DNA from: Maea johnstoni
Taxonomy: Eukaryota > Annelida > Polychaeta > Spionida > Magelonidae
Length of the DNA: 64,000 nt
Direction: 5' to 3'
Assembly (NCBI GenBank): GCA_963942565.1
Contig: OZ012693.1
Coordinates: forward strand, 9,028,627-9,092,626
In this document: positions 11,102 through 22,653 of the stretch, in pieces
How positions within the stretch are numbered: position 1 is the first letter of the stretch
How the letters are laid out: each line of letters begins with the position of its first letter
Position numbers and translations under genes: made by a program
Notes under the pieces: model-generated
Databases searched by the model: none
What the model saw: only the letters and a program-made list of their open reading frames with translations
What the model was told of the DNA's origin: nothing

Positions 11102-12397
11102 AACAGGCAAAGTTCGCGAGTGCGTATATTTCCCGAATACGCGATCTGGTATCGCACTCGCGATCTTATCGCACGCGATCTATTGGGTGCTTAGTTACGC
11201 TATCCACCACTGGAGGTGATGGCACGTCGGTCGGCGAATTTCAGTCTAGACGGTCGAGGCTGAAATGCAGAAAAATACGTTCAATAACTTCACAAAACTA
11301 TTATATAGTATGATACATTGGTAACTCATGAATAAGTTACCAATGTATCATATCATAATTTGCATACTTACCTGTCAAATTTTAGGAATACCTATGCCTA
11401 GAGCTGCACTCACCACTCACAAACTCAAGTGGCTCGAGCCCTGGGCCAAACTCGCCGAGCTCGAGCTGAAGTGTTCAAATCTTGAGCTCGTCTATGTTGG
11501 GAACACAAACGTAACACAGAGCACCTAACACACATTATAAACATACTTAACTGCTTATCGCAGTCATGTCTTCTTTACAATCTCCAATGTATACATTTAA
11601 GCGGTGTTGATTGTTATGCTGACCTTTGTACCTAGTCAGCATGTTTTAAAATTAAATAAACATGGCAATGTTAATAAATCTCCGACAATAAATATTTATT
11701 TCTTAAATGGTGGAAAATAATTGTTCTTTTGGAAAATCGGAACGTCTGCAAGCTCATGAGCTCACGAGTCAAACGGGTGGTGAGCTCATGAGTTGATCTC
11801 CCTCCGTGAGTGCAGCTCTACCTATGCCGAGTATAGATTTCTTACGAGAAGCAAGATGGCCGCCGTGATTGTACAATACAAATGGAGACGGCTGTTGCGA
11901 TAGAAACAATTGATCAATTATCAATATACACATATGTGTATGTTGATAATTTTAGAATAATATACATGATGAAACGATAGTGATATTGTTCCGGTTGCAA
12001 ATTGAATGTTTGCAAATTTACGGGTTTGCAAGTTCAATTTGCAGTTGGCGAGTAAACGGTAACATACCGGCATAACGTGATTCTCACTCGTAGCCGATCC
12101 GAGGCTGAACGAAGACAAACACATGCAATAACTTCACAAAATCATTATAATATGAATACATTGGTAACTTATGAATAAGTCACCAAGGTATCATATTATA
12201 ATTCGCATATTTACCTGTCCATATTTTGAGGAATTAACTTGTGCCAAGTTATGGCCGCGAGATGGCCGGCAAATTTCGTGGCGCTGTAGAACGCGCTCGC
12301 TCGCGAAATAAAGTACACGCGAAATAAAGTACACGCGAAAAACCAAAAAATCAGCTTTTCGCGAAATTTTTGTAGCGCGATATATACCTATTCTACA

Positions 12398-12398
<1 letters not shown>
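11096..12398. mobile_element. Composite TA-flanked element hosting a hAT MITE
   Basis: The left end CTGTAGAACAGG and right end CCTATTCTACAG are inverted matches (11 of 12). Both ends run straight into TA dinucleotide arrays. Inside, about 11255-11393 and 12101-12235 are direct repeats sharing 'caataacttcacaaaa' and a hairpin built on GATACATTGGTAACT. CGCGA-rich words near the ends are unusual for the region. The 422-bp hAT element at 11399-11820 interrupts it. TA-type insertion is inferred. Confidence 0.6.
11399..11820 (+). mobile_element. 422-bp hAT MITE, perfect 8-bp duplication CCTATGCC
   Basis: Ends are TAGAGCTGCACTCAC and GTGAGTGCAGCTCTA, perfect inverted termini of 15 bp. CCTATGCC flanks it at 11391-11398 and 11821-11828. 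The TAGAG start fits the hAT end consensus YARNG. The interior carries GAGCTC-rich arms and no coding frame. A second copy in opposite orientation lies at 14404-14831. Confidence 0.9.

Positions 12399-12450
<52 letters not shown>
12399..12450. repeat. (TA)n microsatellite between two transposons
   Basis: A TA array fills the gap between the right end of the composite element and the left end of the next TA-flanked MITE. Confidence 0.95.
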
Positions 12451-12966
12451 CAGTCAAACCTCTATTAAGCGACCGCTCAAGGGAAATGTCAAAAGTGGTC
12501 TTTTAAAGAGGTGGTCTCTTAAGAAGGGGTCGATGGTCTGAGCGAGCTCAGAATTTCTAACAATAAACAGGTATTATTGAGGTTGTTATGTTTAGCTGCG
12601 TTTGTTGAAATTTCTTCATTAATATTTTAAGAATTAACAATTCAGAAAAATAAAAGTTGAACTCCAACATTAATTGAGGACCCTCAGAAAGGATATACTT
12701 TCAATTTTACCGATTATTTCACTATTTTATTGTGCCATTTCCAATATACAAGGCATCTAGGCATTCAAGTGGCCGTTGAATGAAGGGCCATTTACTCTTA
12801 GGGATAAGATTTCATGGTCGTTGGTCGTGTCAAGCAAGTGGTCATTTAATCAAGGTAAAATATATACAAATGATTACTAGTATATAATAGCCTTGGGGGG
12901 ATTTGAAACGGTCGTTCAAGGCAAGTGGTCGTTTAAGAGAAGTGGTCGTTGAGGCAAGTTTGACTG
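12451..12966 (+). mobile_element. 516-bp Tc1/mariner-type MITE
   Basis: Begins CAGTCAAACCTCTATTAAGC and ends in GTCGTTGAGGCAAGTTTGACTG. CAGTCAAAC is perfectly inverted, with flanking TA on both sides. Repeated 'gtggtcgtttaa' and 'agtggtcttttaa' words line both arms. There is no transposase. Confidence 0.8.
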
Positions 12967-13457
12967 TATATATTTATGTATTTATGAACAGCATGGTAAG
13001 GTTTACTTTACCAAGAATAAAATGCATTGTTGATGTATGCACTACAGAGCCGTTATGAGAAGCTGGGAGAGACATCCTTATGAGAGGCCACTGGCACCTG
13101 GCGTGGCTCTCTGTAACCTCTCAACAACTACCAGGTAGGCTAGGCTAAGTGACAGCTCAACCCTGCTGCTGCTGCCTCTAAGAGATACTACAATCAGGTA
13201 TACCAGGAAGAATGTTCCAATGACACATGATTAATCTGAACATGCTTGCAGTGCTTGAATAAAGCTGATCTTATGATTATCTTAAGAGCTGTAATAATGA
13301 TGGGTAAATGTTGATCACAATAATCGCTCATTGCTTTATCATTGTAAAGCTGATCACTGTCATTTAACAAGCTCACGATTCCTGAAGGATGGAAATAATG
13401 TGTGGGTGAAATTGGCCTTTGTTGACCTATAACCTCTGTGATGGATACAGAAATGTG
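12967..13457. other. No recognised gene
   Basis: A minus-strand frame of 60 codons at 13194-13376 has no domain. Nothing else to report. Confidence 0.35.
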
Positions 13458-14100
13458 CTTGTTATCTATTGTCTGATATTAAACAGTCTAGGTATGGCTT
13501 CTCTAGTGTTAACCCATCATGGGTCTGATAAATGATTACCACTATTACTTTAATAGCATATTATGATACATGTATGTGCGAATGCATAGGCAACCTGGCT
13601 TTATATCTATAATCTGATATTCAACAGTCATGGTAAGGCTTCTCTAATGTTAACCCCTCATGGGTCTTAACAATTAATAATCACAATTACTTAGCATATT
13701 ATGATATGCATGATTGAATGCTTCTAAGGCAACCTGGCTTTATATCTATAATCTGATATTTAAAAGCCATGGTAAGGGCTCTCTAATGTTAACCCCACAT
13801 ATGGGTCTAACATTTAAATATCACAATCATTTTAGCATATTATGATATGCATGATTGAATGCACAGGCAATCTGGCTTTATATCTATAATCTGATATTCA
13901 ACAGCCAAGGTAAGGCTTCTCTAATGTTAACCCCACATATGGGTATAACATTTAAATAGCACAATTACGGTAGCATATTATGATTTGCGTGATTGAATGC
14001 ATCTAGGCAAACTGGCTTTATATCTATAATTTGATATTCAACAGCCAAGGCAAGGCTTCTCTAATGTTAACCCTTACCAGGGTAACTTGATGATCAATCA
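13458..14100 (+). repeat. Tandem repeat, about 139-bp unit, 4.6 copies
   Basis: Successive units begin near 13458, 13590, 13730, 13868 and 14008. They share 'ctggctttatatctataa', 'ggcttctctaatgttaaccc' and 'gcatattatgat'. The first unit is the most diverged and the last is cut short. Stop codons are in all frames, so this is not a coding repeat. Confidence 0.9.
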
Positions 14101-14403
14101 CAGCTGGCATGTTTTAATGTGCCATTGCTCCCGATTTAACGATTGGCGATAAGTTTTTATGACATTATCATGACTTATTCTATATATTTTGCTTCATGGC
14201 CATTAATCCCTTTATGCAAACACTGTTTTATAGCTCTGCAGGTAGCTAAATATCTAGCATATCCACCATTTGCTTGTATACACTACTTTTCAAATCGTAC
14301 TATATATTTTTTTGCACAGCCTTAAGTTTAAAACATTTGAGTTTATTTTGAAATGGACGCTTTTCCCTTAAAACGGAATGCAAATTTGGGGCAATATAAC
14401 AAC

Positions 14404-14831
14404 TAGAGCTTCACTCACGGAGGGAGATCAACTCATGAGCTCACCACCCGTTTGACTCGTGAGCTCATGAGGTCACGGACGTTCCGATTTTCCAAAAAAA
14501 ATACTTATTTTCCAGCCCAGTTATTAAGAAATAAATATATATTGGCGGAGATATATTAACATTGCAATGTTTATTTGATTTTAAAACATGCTGACAAGGT
14601 ACAAAGGTCAGAATAACACTCAACACCGCTTGAATGTATACATTGGGGATTGTAAAGAAGACATGACAGCGATGAGCAGTTATGTATGTTTAAAATGTGT
14701 TTTAGGTGCTCTGTGTTACGTGTGTGTTCCCAACATAGACGAGCTCACGATTTGAACATTTCAGCTCGAGCTCGGCGAGTTTGCCCCAGGGCTCGAGCTA
14801 CTCAAGTTCGTGAGTGGTGAGTGCAGCTCTG
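14404..14831 (-). mobile_element. 428-bp hAT MITE, perfect 8-bp duplication ATAACAAC
   Basis: Ends are TAGAGCTTCACTCAC and GTGAGTGCAGCTCTG, flanked by ATAACAAC at 14396-14403 and 14832-14839. It is the same family as 11399-11820 but inverted, 2.6 kb away. The interiors align along their length, including the 'gagctcatgag' arms. Confidence 0.9.
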
Positions 14832-15241
14832 ATAACAACCATATGAAATTGTTAACAAAATCTACTCCAGATAATTTTGAATTCTTTTTGAAATATTAAT
14901 GCTCTGTAATTTTGCTTTCTATATGTTGGAAAATTAGGGGGTGTCAGTTTTTTTTGCTACAGATCTAAGACTGATAGGGATGTCATAGGGTGCTTGTAGA
15001 TCTTGCTTTTATGTAAGAAAAGTTGATAATGACACAAGCTTTGCTTTCTCTATTGTTGCCGCAACAATAGAAAAAATCACATTGTTGACAATGTACCACA
15101 GACTTTAAATACAATACTGAACAACTTAGACAGTTAAGCTCCTAAACCCCGAAAAGTTTATCAGCAAACCTTTGCCTTTGAGTCGACCAATCAGAATGTA
15201 GTAGTTGCAATGGCCTCTTAAGAGCACCATATAGGATATAG

Positions 15242-15331
15242 AGGTTCCATCACGAGTGGATGGAAAGAGGAGGTATCTTGCACTCACGAGTTCAAGATAC
15301 CTCCTCTTTCCATCCATGAGTGATGGAACCT
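15242..15331. repeat. 39-bp hairpin with 12-base loop
   Basis: The arms 15242-15280 and 15293-15331 are reverse complements at 36 of 39 positions; the mismatches form one three-base block. The arm carries 'ggatggaaagaggaggta'. It may be the core of a foldback transposon or a structured transcript. No flanking duplication was found. Confidence 0.8.
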
Positions 15332-16937
15332 GTTTCTCCCATGATAAAAAGGAGAAATTTACACGTTTTGCCGTGAAGTCAGCTAGCTAAACTAGGTCAG
15401 CCAAAGGTCACCTGTGCACTAGTTCAACAATGGTAATACACGTTTGTTGTGACATGCACCGTTCGTTTTCCCTAGAAACTGACGCCAGATCACGTACGTG
15501 ACGCTTGTTCAAATCCACACGCGCTATTGTTAGGTCTACCTTTCACCAGGAACTTTAGAATAGAGTCTAAACTTCCTGCTTTCACCCAGCAGCAGTGACT
15601 CCTTGATTGAAAGTGAGGGATCTGATTGGACAATTATACTAGTTTGACCTTTAACCCCATTGAAGACAACCCATTGAAGCGACTTATCCTTAACTGTAAA
15701 ACACACCTCAGAGTGGGAGAAAAGAGTATCCTCACGTGAGGTATGATAAATTGTTTTGGTTTATCTCTGATGACTTCTACTCATACAGATCACTCTAACA
15801 CAACCTGTTAAAATGAACATTAACTTACTCAACTTTTCTGTGCCTGGTAATAGAAAATATAGAAAATTGCCCAAAAATGAATGACTAGGGATTGGTACCA
15901 AATACATTTGTACATATCTGTGTTGAATAGGAAAAAGTATGTTATCATTTAAGCTCCGTTATAACAATGCTGCTTAATGATATAAATTGACTTTTAAAAC
16001 TGTTACCTGGAAATCTCTGCACATTTAACCAATTTATGTTTTCAATTTTTTGCATCATTTTGTATTGGGCGTATGAGCCAACAGCAGCATTAGGGCTAAG
16101 GATATGTTTTCTATTTTGTGATTTTCTTTAGACTTTTGCTTACTATAGGAGCAAATCTATCACAATAGTCAAGGCACTGTAACAATATTCTATTGCAAAA
16201 CTTTGCTTAAATGTCAATATAGTATCACTGGTAAGTATGTAAATAATCAGTTGTTGAAGCATTTCTTTTAGAGGGGCATGGCTCATGACTTTCTATTTAA
16301 TCATGAAAAAATAACGGCACTTCAGGAAAGCTGAACTATACCTCAACTTGCCCCGCTTGACCATCTATCATTAGAATGAAAATTGAGAGGTTCATTCATT
16401 GAATTCATAACAGGATCTTTGGAATAACTAAGTCATAAGGGGTAAAGGCAGAAATAAAATGGGCGAGAAAAATATACAAAAATAACATCAAAACTTAAGT
16501 CTAAAAAATTCAGAAAATCTTTATTGTCTCTATGTCAAGGAAAAACAATGTAATTGCTGTCAAATTGGATGGGCAATCTGAAAGCCTGGCAGGACTATCT
16601 GGTCTTTGGTCCAACATACATGCTCCGTCTGACTACCTGGGTTGATTGAGTATCGCTGAGCCCTGAGAGAGGGGCAAAAATAATGAGATAGAGCCGAATT
16701 GTACCTGCACATGCTTTATTCTAATCAAGAGACAGGACCTGACAACACACCTCTACATGCAGACTGCCTCTGTGACCTGATCTGAACCTGCTTATCAGTG
16801 TCACCTGCCCTGAACTTGTCATACTACGTAATACACTTTCAAAGGTCCAGTGGTCGTGTTTACTGTAGATTTATAAGTCAGCCTAATATGGGTTAACCCT
16901 CTAATACCTAAAACAATTCAATGAAGCAATCAATGTT
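15332..16937. other. No gene; one MITE fragment
   Basis: About 16047-16101 matches the right end of the TTAA-type MITE. Elsewhere no coding or RNA feature is recognisable. Confidence 0.4.
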
Positions 16938-17158
16938 TTAACCTTTATGATGCTGATGGCTAATTTGGCCAATACAAAATAATGTAATAAACCTGAAAAA
17001 TGACTGCAACCCTGGCAAATGGGTGCTCATCTGAGAGTACTCAATGATAGCTATCCGATAAATACCAACATGACAGGGTTTAGTTAATGTTCAAAGATCT
17101 TTGCATTCTTGTGCTTTTGACAAAAGTACATGTATAGCCTTAGCATCGGAAGGGTTAA
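16938..17158 (-). mobile_element. TTAA-type MITE, copy 4
   Basis: TTAA occurs at both ends (16938-16941 and 17155-17158), with CCTTTATGATGCTGATGGCT at the left and GCATCGGAAGGG at the right. It lies in reverse orientation relative to 5039-5253. Confidence 0.8.
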
Positions 17159-17541
17159 ATGCAGGATTGATTCTAACATTAGTTTGGGCAGATAAGCGAC
17201 TTGTTCAATGCTTCAACTAATATTAGGCTCCTAGACTTTGCCTCTGAGTCAACCAGTGCTGAGTTTCACCCATGTCTGACCCTTCGTCCTTTGTCCTTTG
17301 ATAAACTGTTTTTGTTGGTGATAAGTCATGCATCTTTTGACTAGACTGAGTATGACAAGTAGGTCTAAAGTTGTTGAAAGCTATTGATATAGGCATTATG
17401 AATGACAGAGATATGTTACCTATTTATGCCTGGCCAGTTGTCTTAAAACTATCATCTGGTTTTATGATAGTTTTGAAAATAATCTAGAAGTAATGATATA
17501 TGATGAATTCTCAACATATTTAAAGCATAGATGGAGAAAAG

Positions 17542-17815
17542 AATGGATATGTAGCGAGAGACCAATTACTAAATGCGCTAAAGTGAAGGGCTGGACATGA
17601 GAGGGGTTTCAGATCTTGCATCCGCGTAAGGCTACGAGAGAACAAGGACCAATCGGGGCTCTCGTATCATTTACATTACAGAGAAACCTGTGCATCAGGC
17701 CATCAGCATCATCTGAACATGCGCAGAGCACTACTTTTGGGCTATTGGTTGAGGCTAGCCTGTTCCGGTTGACCGGCTGGTTTCATATCCTCTTGTTTTT
17801 ATCTATCTAAGTTTC
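17542..17815 (+). mobile_element. Dispersed repeat, possible SINE, family C
   Basis: Shares 'caaggaccaatc' and 'ggggctctcgtatcatttacattac' type words with 23709-23935 and with 63838-64000. The end of the unit, 'ttgaccggctggttt', is B-box-like in the 23-kb copy (GGTTTCGAATCC), suggesting a tRNA-related end. No duplication is defined. Confidence 0.5.
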
Positions 17816-18080
17816 AAGGAAAGTTTCTCTTTTTTGTTTTATTTTTTAGATATATAAAGGTTTCAATGATATTATAACATTGCATAGTAGACATAGCCAC
17901 AAAAAATTACAATAATCATTAAATATTTATGCAGGGCCAGCTCACATCTGGGTAGATAGAACATAACAAAAGGATGAAAATGCCCCCTTATCTCTAGTAC
18001 CCTGGGAGCTACCCTCATAATACAGTGTATATAGGTGACAGGTGTGAACATTTACAACACTTCATAAACATTTAGGAATG

Positions 18081-18270
18081 CAGGGCTCGAAATTACCCGG
18101 GGTGAAATTAGCTGGAGCATTGAGCCCAGGGCTCCCTTGTACACTCCTGCTGGTCCCCCAAATTTCTGCAGGGAGCCAAAGGTGTACTGGTTTCTATGCA
18201 GAGCGCTTTTGGTAGGTTTTGAAGATGCAATTGGGCTCCCTGAAAAACAACAACTTAATTTCAAGCCCTG
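18081..18270 (+). mobile_element. 190-bp CAGGGCTCGAAATTA MITE
   Basis: Begins CAGGGCTCGAAATTA and ends TAATTTCAAGCCCTG, near-perfect inverted termini. The flanking pentamers GAATG and GAAGG differ at one position, in line with the perfect 5-bp duplications seen for its relatives at 53828, 55504, 57497 and 59351. Confidence 0.8.
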
Positions 18271-18365
18271 GAAGGCATTTATGTCATTGTGTGTTAACCC
18301 TTTTTGACTAGATAAATTCCTGAAGTGCCATGGTAGTCTGTTGCATAATATCTTACAGCAAAGTC

Positions 18366-18612
18366 TTAGTCAGCAGACCGTCTGGGCATCATTTGGACAC
18401 CCAAACCCTCTAATATCATCCCTCAGGGCGTGAGTAATTTCCACCTCGTGACAACTACCGTGACATTATATAAGAGTATCATGCCCTTACTGCAATAGTT
18501 AAATACATGTGTATGATTTGTAGCCGTGAGTGCATGTGGTCTCCCTTTAAAAATAAGACGCCCCAAAATTTCACAATTGCCAATTTGGGGCACATAGTTT
18601 CTCAATCCTGGC
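18366..18612 (+). mobile_element. TCTTAGCCAG-family MITE, copy
   Basis: Starts tcttagtcagcag and ends in 'tcaatcctggctat', with the family's internal words in order. The ends are decayed. Confidence 0.7.
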
Positions 18613-18800
18613 TATTAACCTGTGATTAGAAGTGGTTTGATGCTTCCTGGGTTATCCTGAGCCTACCCTAATAGCAGAGTGGTTGGCTAAGGCATAATAC
18701 CCGACTGTTTGCGGTCTCAGTTTCAGTTCCAAATGACTTAATTTGAGCTAGGTATCCGTAACCCATTTAGGGGCTTAAATAATAGATGAGTGGGCATACA

Positions 18801-19000
18801 NNNNNNNNNNNNNNNNNNNNNNNNNNNNNNNNNNNNNNNNNNNNNNNNNNNNNNNNNNNNNNNNNNNNNNNNNNNNNNNNNNNNNNNNNNNNNNNNNNNN
18901 NNNNNNNNNNNNNNNNNNNNNNNNNNNNNNNNNNNNNNNNNNNNNNNNNNNNNNNNNNNNNNNNNNNNNNNNNNNNNNNNNNNNNNNNNNNNNNNNNNNN
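18801..19000. other. Assembly gap (200 N)
   Basis: A run of exactly 200 N, a common placeholder for a gap of unknown length. Sequence on the two sides need not be contiguous. Confidence 0.99.
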
Positions 19001-19160
19001 TTTATTTCGTAAATTTGATTTAGAAAATTACAATTTGATAGATGATAGTGCTTTTAGGGAAATGCATATAGAGTGGCTTCTAGAAAGTATACCTAGTATG
19101 GGTTGTTTCTTTAATCGTATGATTGACCATATATCTTACTTATCAAGCAGCTCCGGTTAA
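19001..19160 (+). CDS. C-terminal fragment of an unrecognised protein
   Basis: Directly after the gap an open frame of about 50 residues runs to a TAA at 19158-19160. It includes FREMHIEWLLESIPSMGCFF and ends YLSSSSG. I do not recognise it. Its position against the gap and the roughly 300-bp AT-rich non-coding stretch after it would suit the 3' end of a LINE or of a host gene whose body is lost in the gap. Composition is no guide. Confidence 0.3.
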
Positions 19161-20672
19161 TAGTCTTACCTTAGTGGCACCCGTAAGCTCTATATCAATA
19201 CGTTTCATTATTCTTGATAGGTTCTCCAACTGTTAGTGATTGCAGCAGTGTATTTCCGTATCTTATACTAGTATAATCCAGTTAGTGTGGTCGTACCCTA
19301 TTTTTGTATTTTCTCATTGTAATACTATTTATTTTCGTTTCAACCAATTTCAGTACTAGCCCCTTGTAATGTCGGTAGACTTTTTGACTTTTTTAAATGT
19401 ACTCGTTCTGTATGTATATATTACTTCGTGTTGTAGACCGAATATATAGCGTTTGATACGTATATAGAATAGCATGCAAGTGAAATATGGGATGATACCT
19501 GCAGATTCGCTGGTTTTATTCTACAGTTGTCCAAGATGTTCTTCATTTGTTGGTGTTGAACTTGGAGAGGCCGATGGCTTTGGTAAGACCCTTCGTCAAC
19601 ACATTCTTCAAGCGCCTAAAAATCCAGATAATACATAAAATCATAGCTTCATGTTACCATAAGAAGGGAGAAAGGAATGGGTGTTTACGTCGCCTTTCAA
19701 CAACTTATCGTCATATCGCTATTAGATAGAAACCCGGAACCGTGAACTAATTCCCCTCTCTTCACCTAATGGTTCCAAGGAGGTTTTTCAGTTGCAGAAG
19801 AACCATAGACAGCCTTCCACAACGCCGCCACATTTATATAGCGACCAGGCCAACCTGCTTATGCTGAGGATCCAGCGAACTCAAGCTTGGAAGCCATGTA
19901 TGGTAATCACTAGACCACGGTGGATCCCTTACCATATGGTAGATCAACAGGATTACGGAGCCCCACAATACAGATAGGTTTAGATACAATTAAATAAATA
20001 CAACCTTTTTAATATCCATGGATTAGAGCTGATGGGATATAGTTGGTTTTGCACACTTCCCCACGGCACGAATAACACAAAATTAAATGTTACGCAAACA
20101 AACTGGTTGTACAGTATACTATTTATGGAAATATATGAATAAAGTGGTCAGAATAACCATATGAATGTGAATAAGATGTAGCATACCTAATGTAGTTTGC
20201 CTAAGTTCCCAAACCTCTTCTATATGTCATGTTAAAATCCATAAGTAGTTTTTCAAAGATGAGTTCATACAGAATACCAAGCATAAGTTCGCGAAGATAG
20301 AGCTTACAAAACACATACATCTGCATCGATATTGATACGGTATACTTTTACTTTTTCAATCCGTTTTAATCCATTTTTTTTTTCATTTCATATTATAAAA
20401 CCTGTACAACAGAATTCTTATTCGTAATGTCATTCTGATAAGACAATTACATAAACATTTTCTAAATTTACTCAATCATTTTACAAAGGCAAATCACAAA
20501 ACATATCGTATACAAATATGGTTTTATGGTATTATTTAGCTCATTGTATATTTGCCATCATCTTCGTACGTTAGCCTATAGTTAACATATGCTTGTGTAT
20601 GCGCAGTCTACCATGCATAAAGACATAAAATGGCAAGCATAGATAAAGTCCATATCATTACACATAAATTAC
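19161..20672. other. No gene beyond one SINE
   Basis: Apart from the SINE at 19727-19940 this is AT-rich. If the reductase exons to the right belong to a working gene, its later exons should lie here or beyond the gap. I looked for the conserved GVSNF segment on the minus strand and did not find it. Confidence 0.4.
19727..19940 (-). mobile_element. tRNA-derived SINE, family B
   Basis: On the minus strand it starts GGATCCACCGTGGTCTAGTG, an A-box-like head, then GGCTTCCAAGCTTGAGTTCG. Its far end carries 'ccggttccgggtttctatc'. It is collinear with the copy at 46451-46709. Confidence 0.7.
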
Positions 20673-20753
20673 CTTCCAAGTCTGAAGGTGGTCGTTGTCA
20701 TGGTGAAAGAGGATGTTGCCATCAGTATCCTTAGGAACCATTGCATCTCCGTG
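20673..20753 (-). CDS. Aldo-keto reductase exon, 27 codons (fourth-exon equivalent)
   Basis: Translates as HGDAMVPKDTDGNILF... and ends LQTWK. This matches the loop before the 'DTW' helix in AKR1-type reductases. It is bounded by a TTATTATTAG acceptor and an AAG|GTAATT donor, in phase 0 at both sides, as in vertebrate AKR1 genes, whose equivalent exon is of similar size. It lies 1.9 kb downstream (minus strand) of the 168-nt exon. No exon carrying the intervening LYLIHWP segment was found, so the gene may be broken or missing exons in this assembly. Confidence 0.7.
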
Positions 20754-21430
20754 CTAATAATAAATAAAGGAATGCAACCGTTGAACGATCTATGTACAAT
20801 TAAGACCTGTATGGAAGAACCTTCTGCAACACGTATTTTATCAGAATAGTAATGCCTAAATGCTATCATACGCTTTTCTGTTCTTGATAAAGAAAGAAAT
20901 ATAGGAATGATAAAGGGATACTAGCGTTAAACTATCTATGTACAAATAAAATCTGGATGGAAGAACTTTTGCAATACCTTATCAATGTGATAATGCAAAT
21001 TGCAATCATACGCTTTTCGGTCCTTGATTAGATAAATAAATATAGGTTCTTAGCTGGAGTGAGGAGGTATATAGACGAAATTTCTAACAAGAGGTTATCA
21101 TTTCTGGTCTTGGGAACTTCCCGTGGCTCGATCCTGAGGCAGAAAATGAAACGCCTCGTGTCAGAAAGTACGTTCCTATACCTCGCTCATTGGCGAACCG
21201 CTATTTCCTGCAATTCTGCTCGGGCTGAACTGATCGACCTTGTTGGCATCCCAATCACATTGGTTATCACTATACCTAACTACATTCGAGTGGTTCTTAG
21301 TAATAGATTTTCAGAAAATTTGACAATAGTCTATCTTCTGAAGCCAACAACACACCCAGAATTACGGGTCGCAAGGTCCAAGTGAATAAGGATTCATTAT
21401 TACGCTTTTCATGTATGCACACTCACACAC

Positions 21431-21463
21431 CTATAGATATATAATATTATATATAGTATATAG

Positions 21464-21500
<37 letters not shown>

Positions 21501-21555
21501 ATATATATAGATATATATATATATAATACTATATATACTATATATATATAGTATA

Positions 21556-21646
<91 letters not shown>
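21431..21646. repeat. (AT)n and (GT)n compound microsatellite
   Basis: An interrupted AT tract ending about 21592 followed by a GT tract to 21646. Frames across it are spurious. Confidence 0.95.
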
Positions 21647-21647
<1 letters not shown>

Positions 21648-21832
21648 GCACAGCCTAGGTCCATCACATGATATATGTCAGTTCCCTTACCTGGAGGGCC
21701 CAGGGTGCGTGTATAAGATACATGTCGACGTAATCCAGTTGTAAGCACGCCAAACTTTGTTTTAGAGCTGGCTTCACGTGTTCAGGTGCGTGGTCTGTGT
21801 GCCAAAGCTAAAACGAGTACACAATAATACTG

Positions 21833-21840
21833 ATAATAAC

Positions 21841-21896
<56 letters not shown>

Positions 21897-21920
21897 GTAT
21901 AATAATTACAATGATAATAC

Positions 21921-21965
<45 letters not shown>

Positions 21966-21975
21966 TAATAATAAT
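21833..21975. repeat. (AAT)n microsatellite
   Basis: Two AAT runs separated by a short variant segment. The poly-Asn frame is an artefact. Confidence 0.95.
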
Positions 21976-22653
21976 TGGTATCAATATTGCGTCCTTTCCA
22001 CCGATAATATTCCAAAGAGCATTACATATATAATCAGTGGAGACAAATAGTCCATAGAGTCAACTTGAGTAGAGTTGTCACCGGCAAAGTGCTCATTTGG
22101 TTGATGGGGTTTGTAGCGGTGATGTGTCCAAGGAAAATACATATGCTTAGACATTGCTTTTAACTGCAATAAAATAAATCGCACTTGGTAAGTAACATTA
22201 AGGAACTGTCCATAAATAGTTTAATTCAGGAGAAACAGTAAAGGATTTTTAAGCTCTGGTCATGAGATGAACATATGTTTGCCTACCTTGTCACAACACG
22301 TGGAGATAAAAACTACCCCCTCTTTTAATTTGCTGAGAGAAAGATGCAACACGTTCCACGTGGCCATCCAGAGGAACCAGACATAGCCCCTCACAACGTC
22401 ACACATTTGTAAAGCGACAATTAAGGCGAGCACCTTGATTGGGTGCAGACAGAATGCCAATTGTATTGTATTGTAAAATTATTGACTGCATGTCCAATGC
22501 AAAATATACAGAAATCTATACATCGGAATTAGGAGGTAACAAAAAACAAACGGAGGGACTACGTGTCCAACATAAAAAGTAATACATCTAGAGCGGATAT
22601 AGGAAAGAAAACAAACAAAACACAAATTAAATGAAAAACAAATGTACGTCTAC

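Noticed and set aside
21059-21385. 108-codon plus-strand frame containing YLAHW, reminiscent of the reductase YLIHW motif
   Set aside because: It is on the strand opposite to the reductase exons and the rest shows no reductase similarity.
21778-22050. Poly-asparagine frame
   Set aside because: Direct consequence of the (AAT)n tract.
21981-22460. Two minus-strand frames as the missing third reductase exon
   Set aside because: Neither contains the DLYLIHWP region nor the expected 117-nt phase-0 structure.
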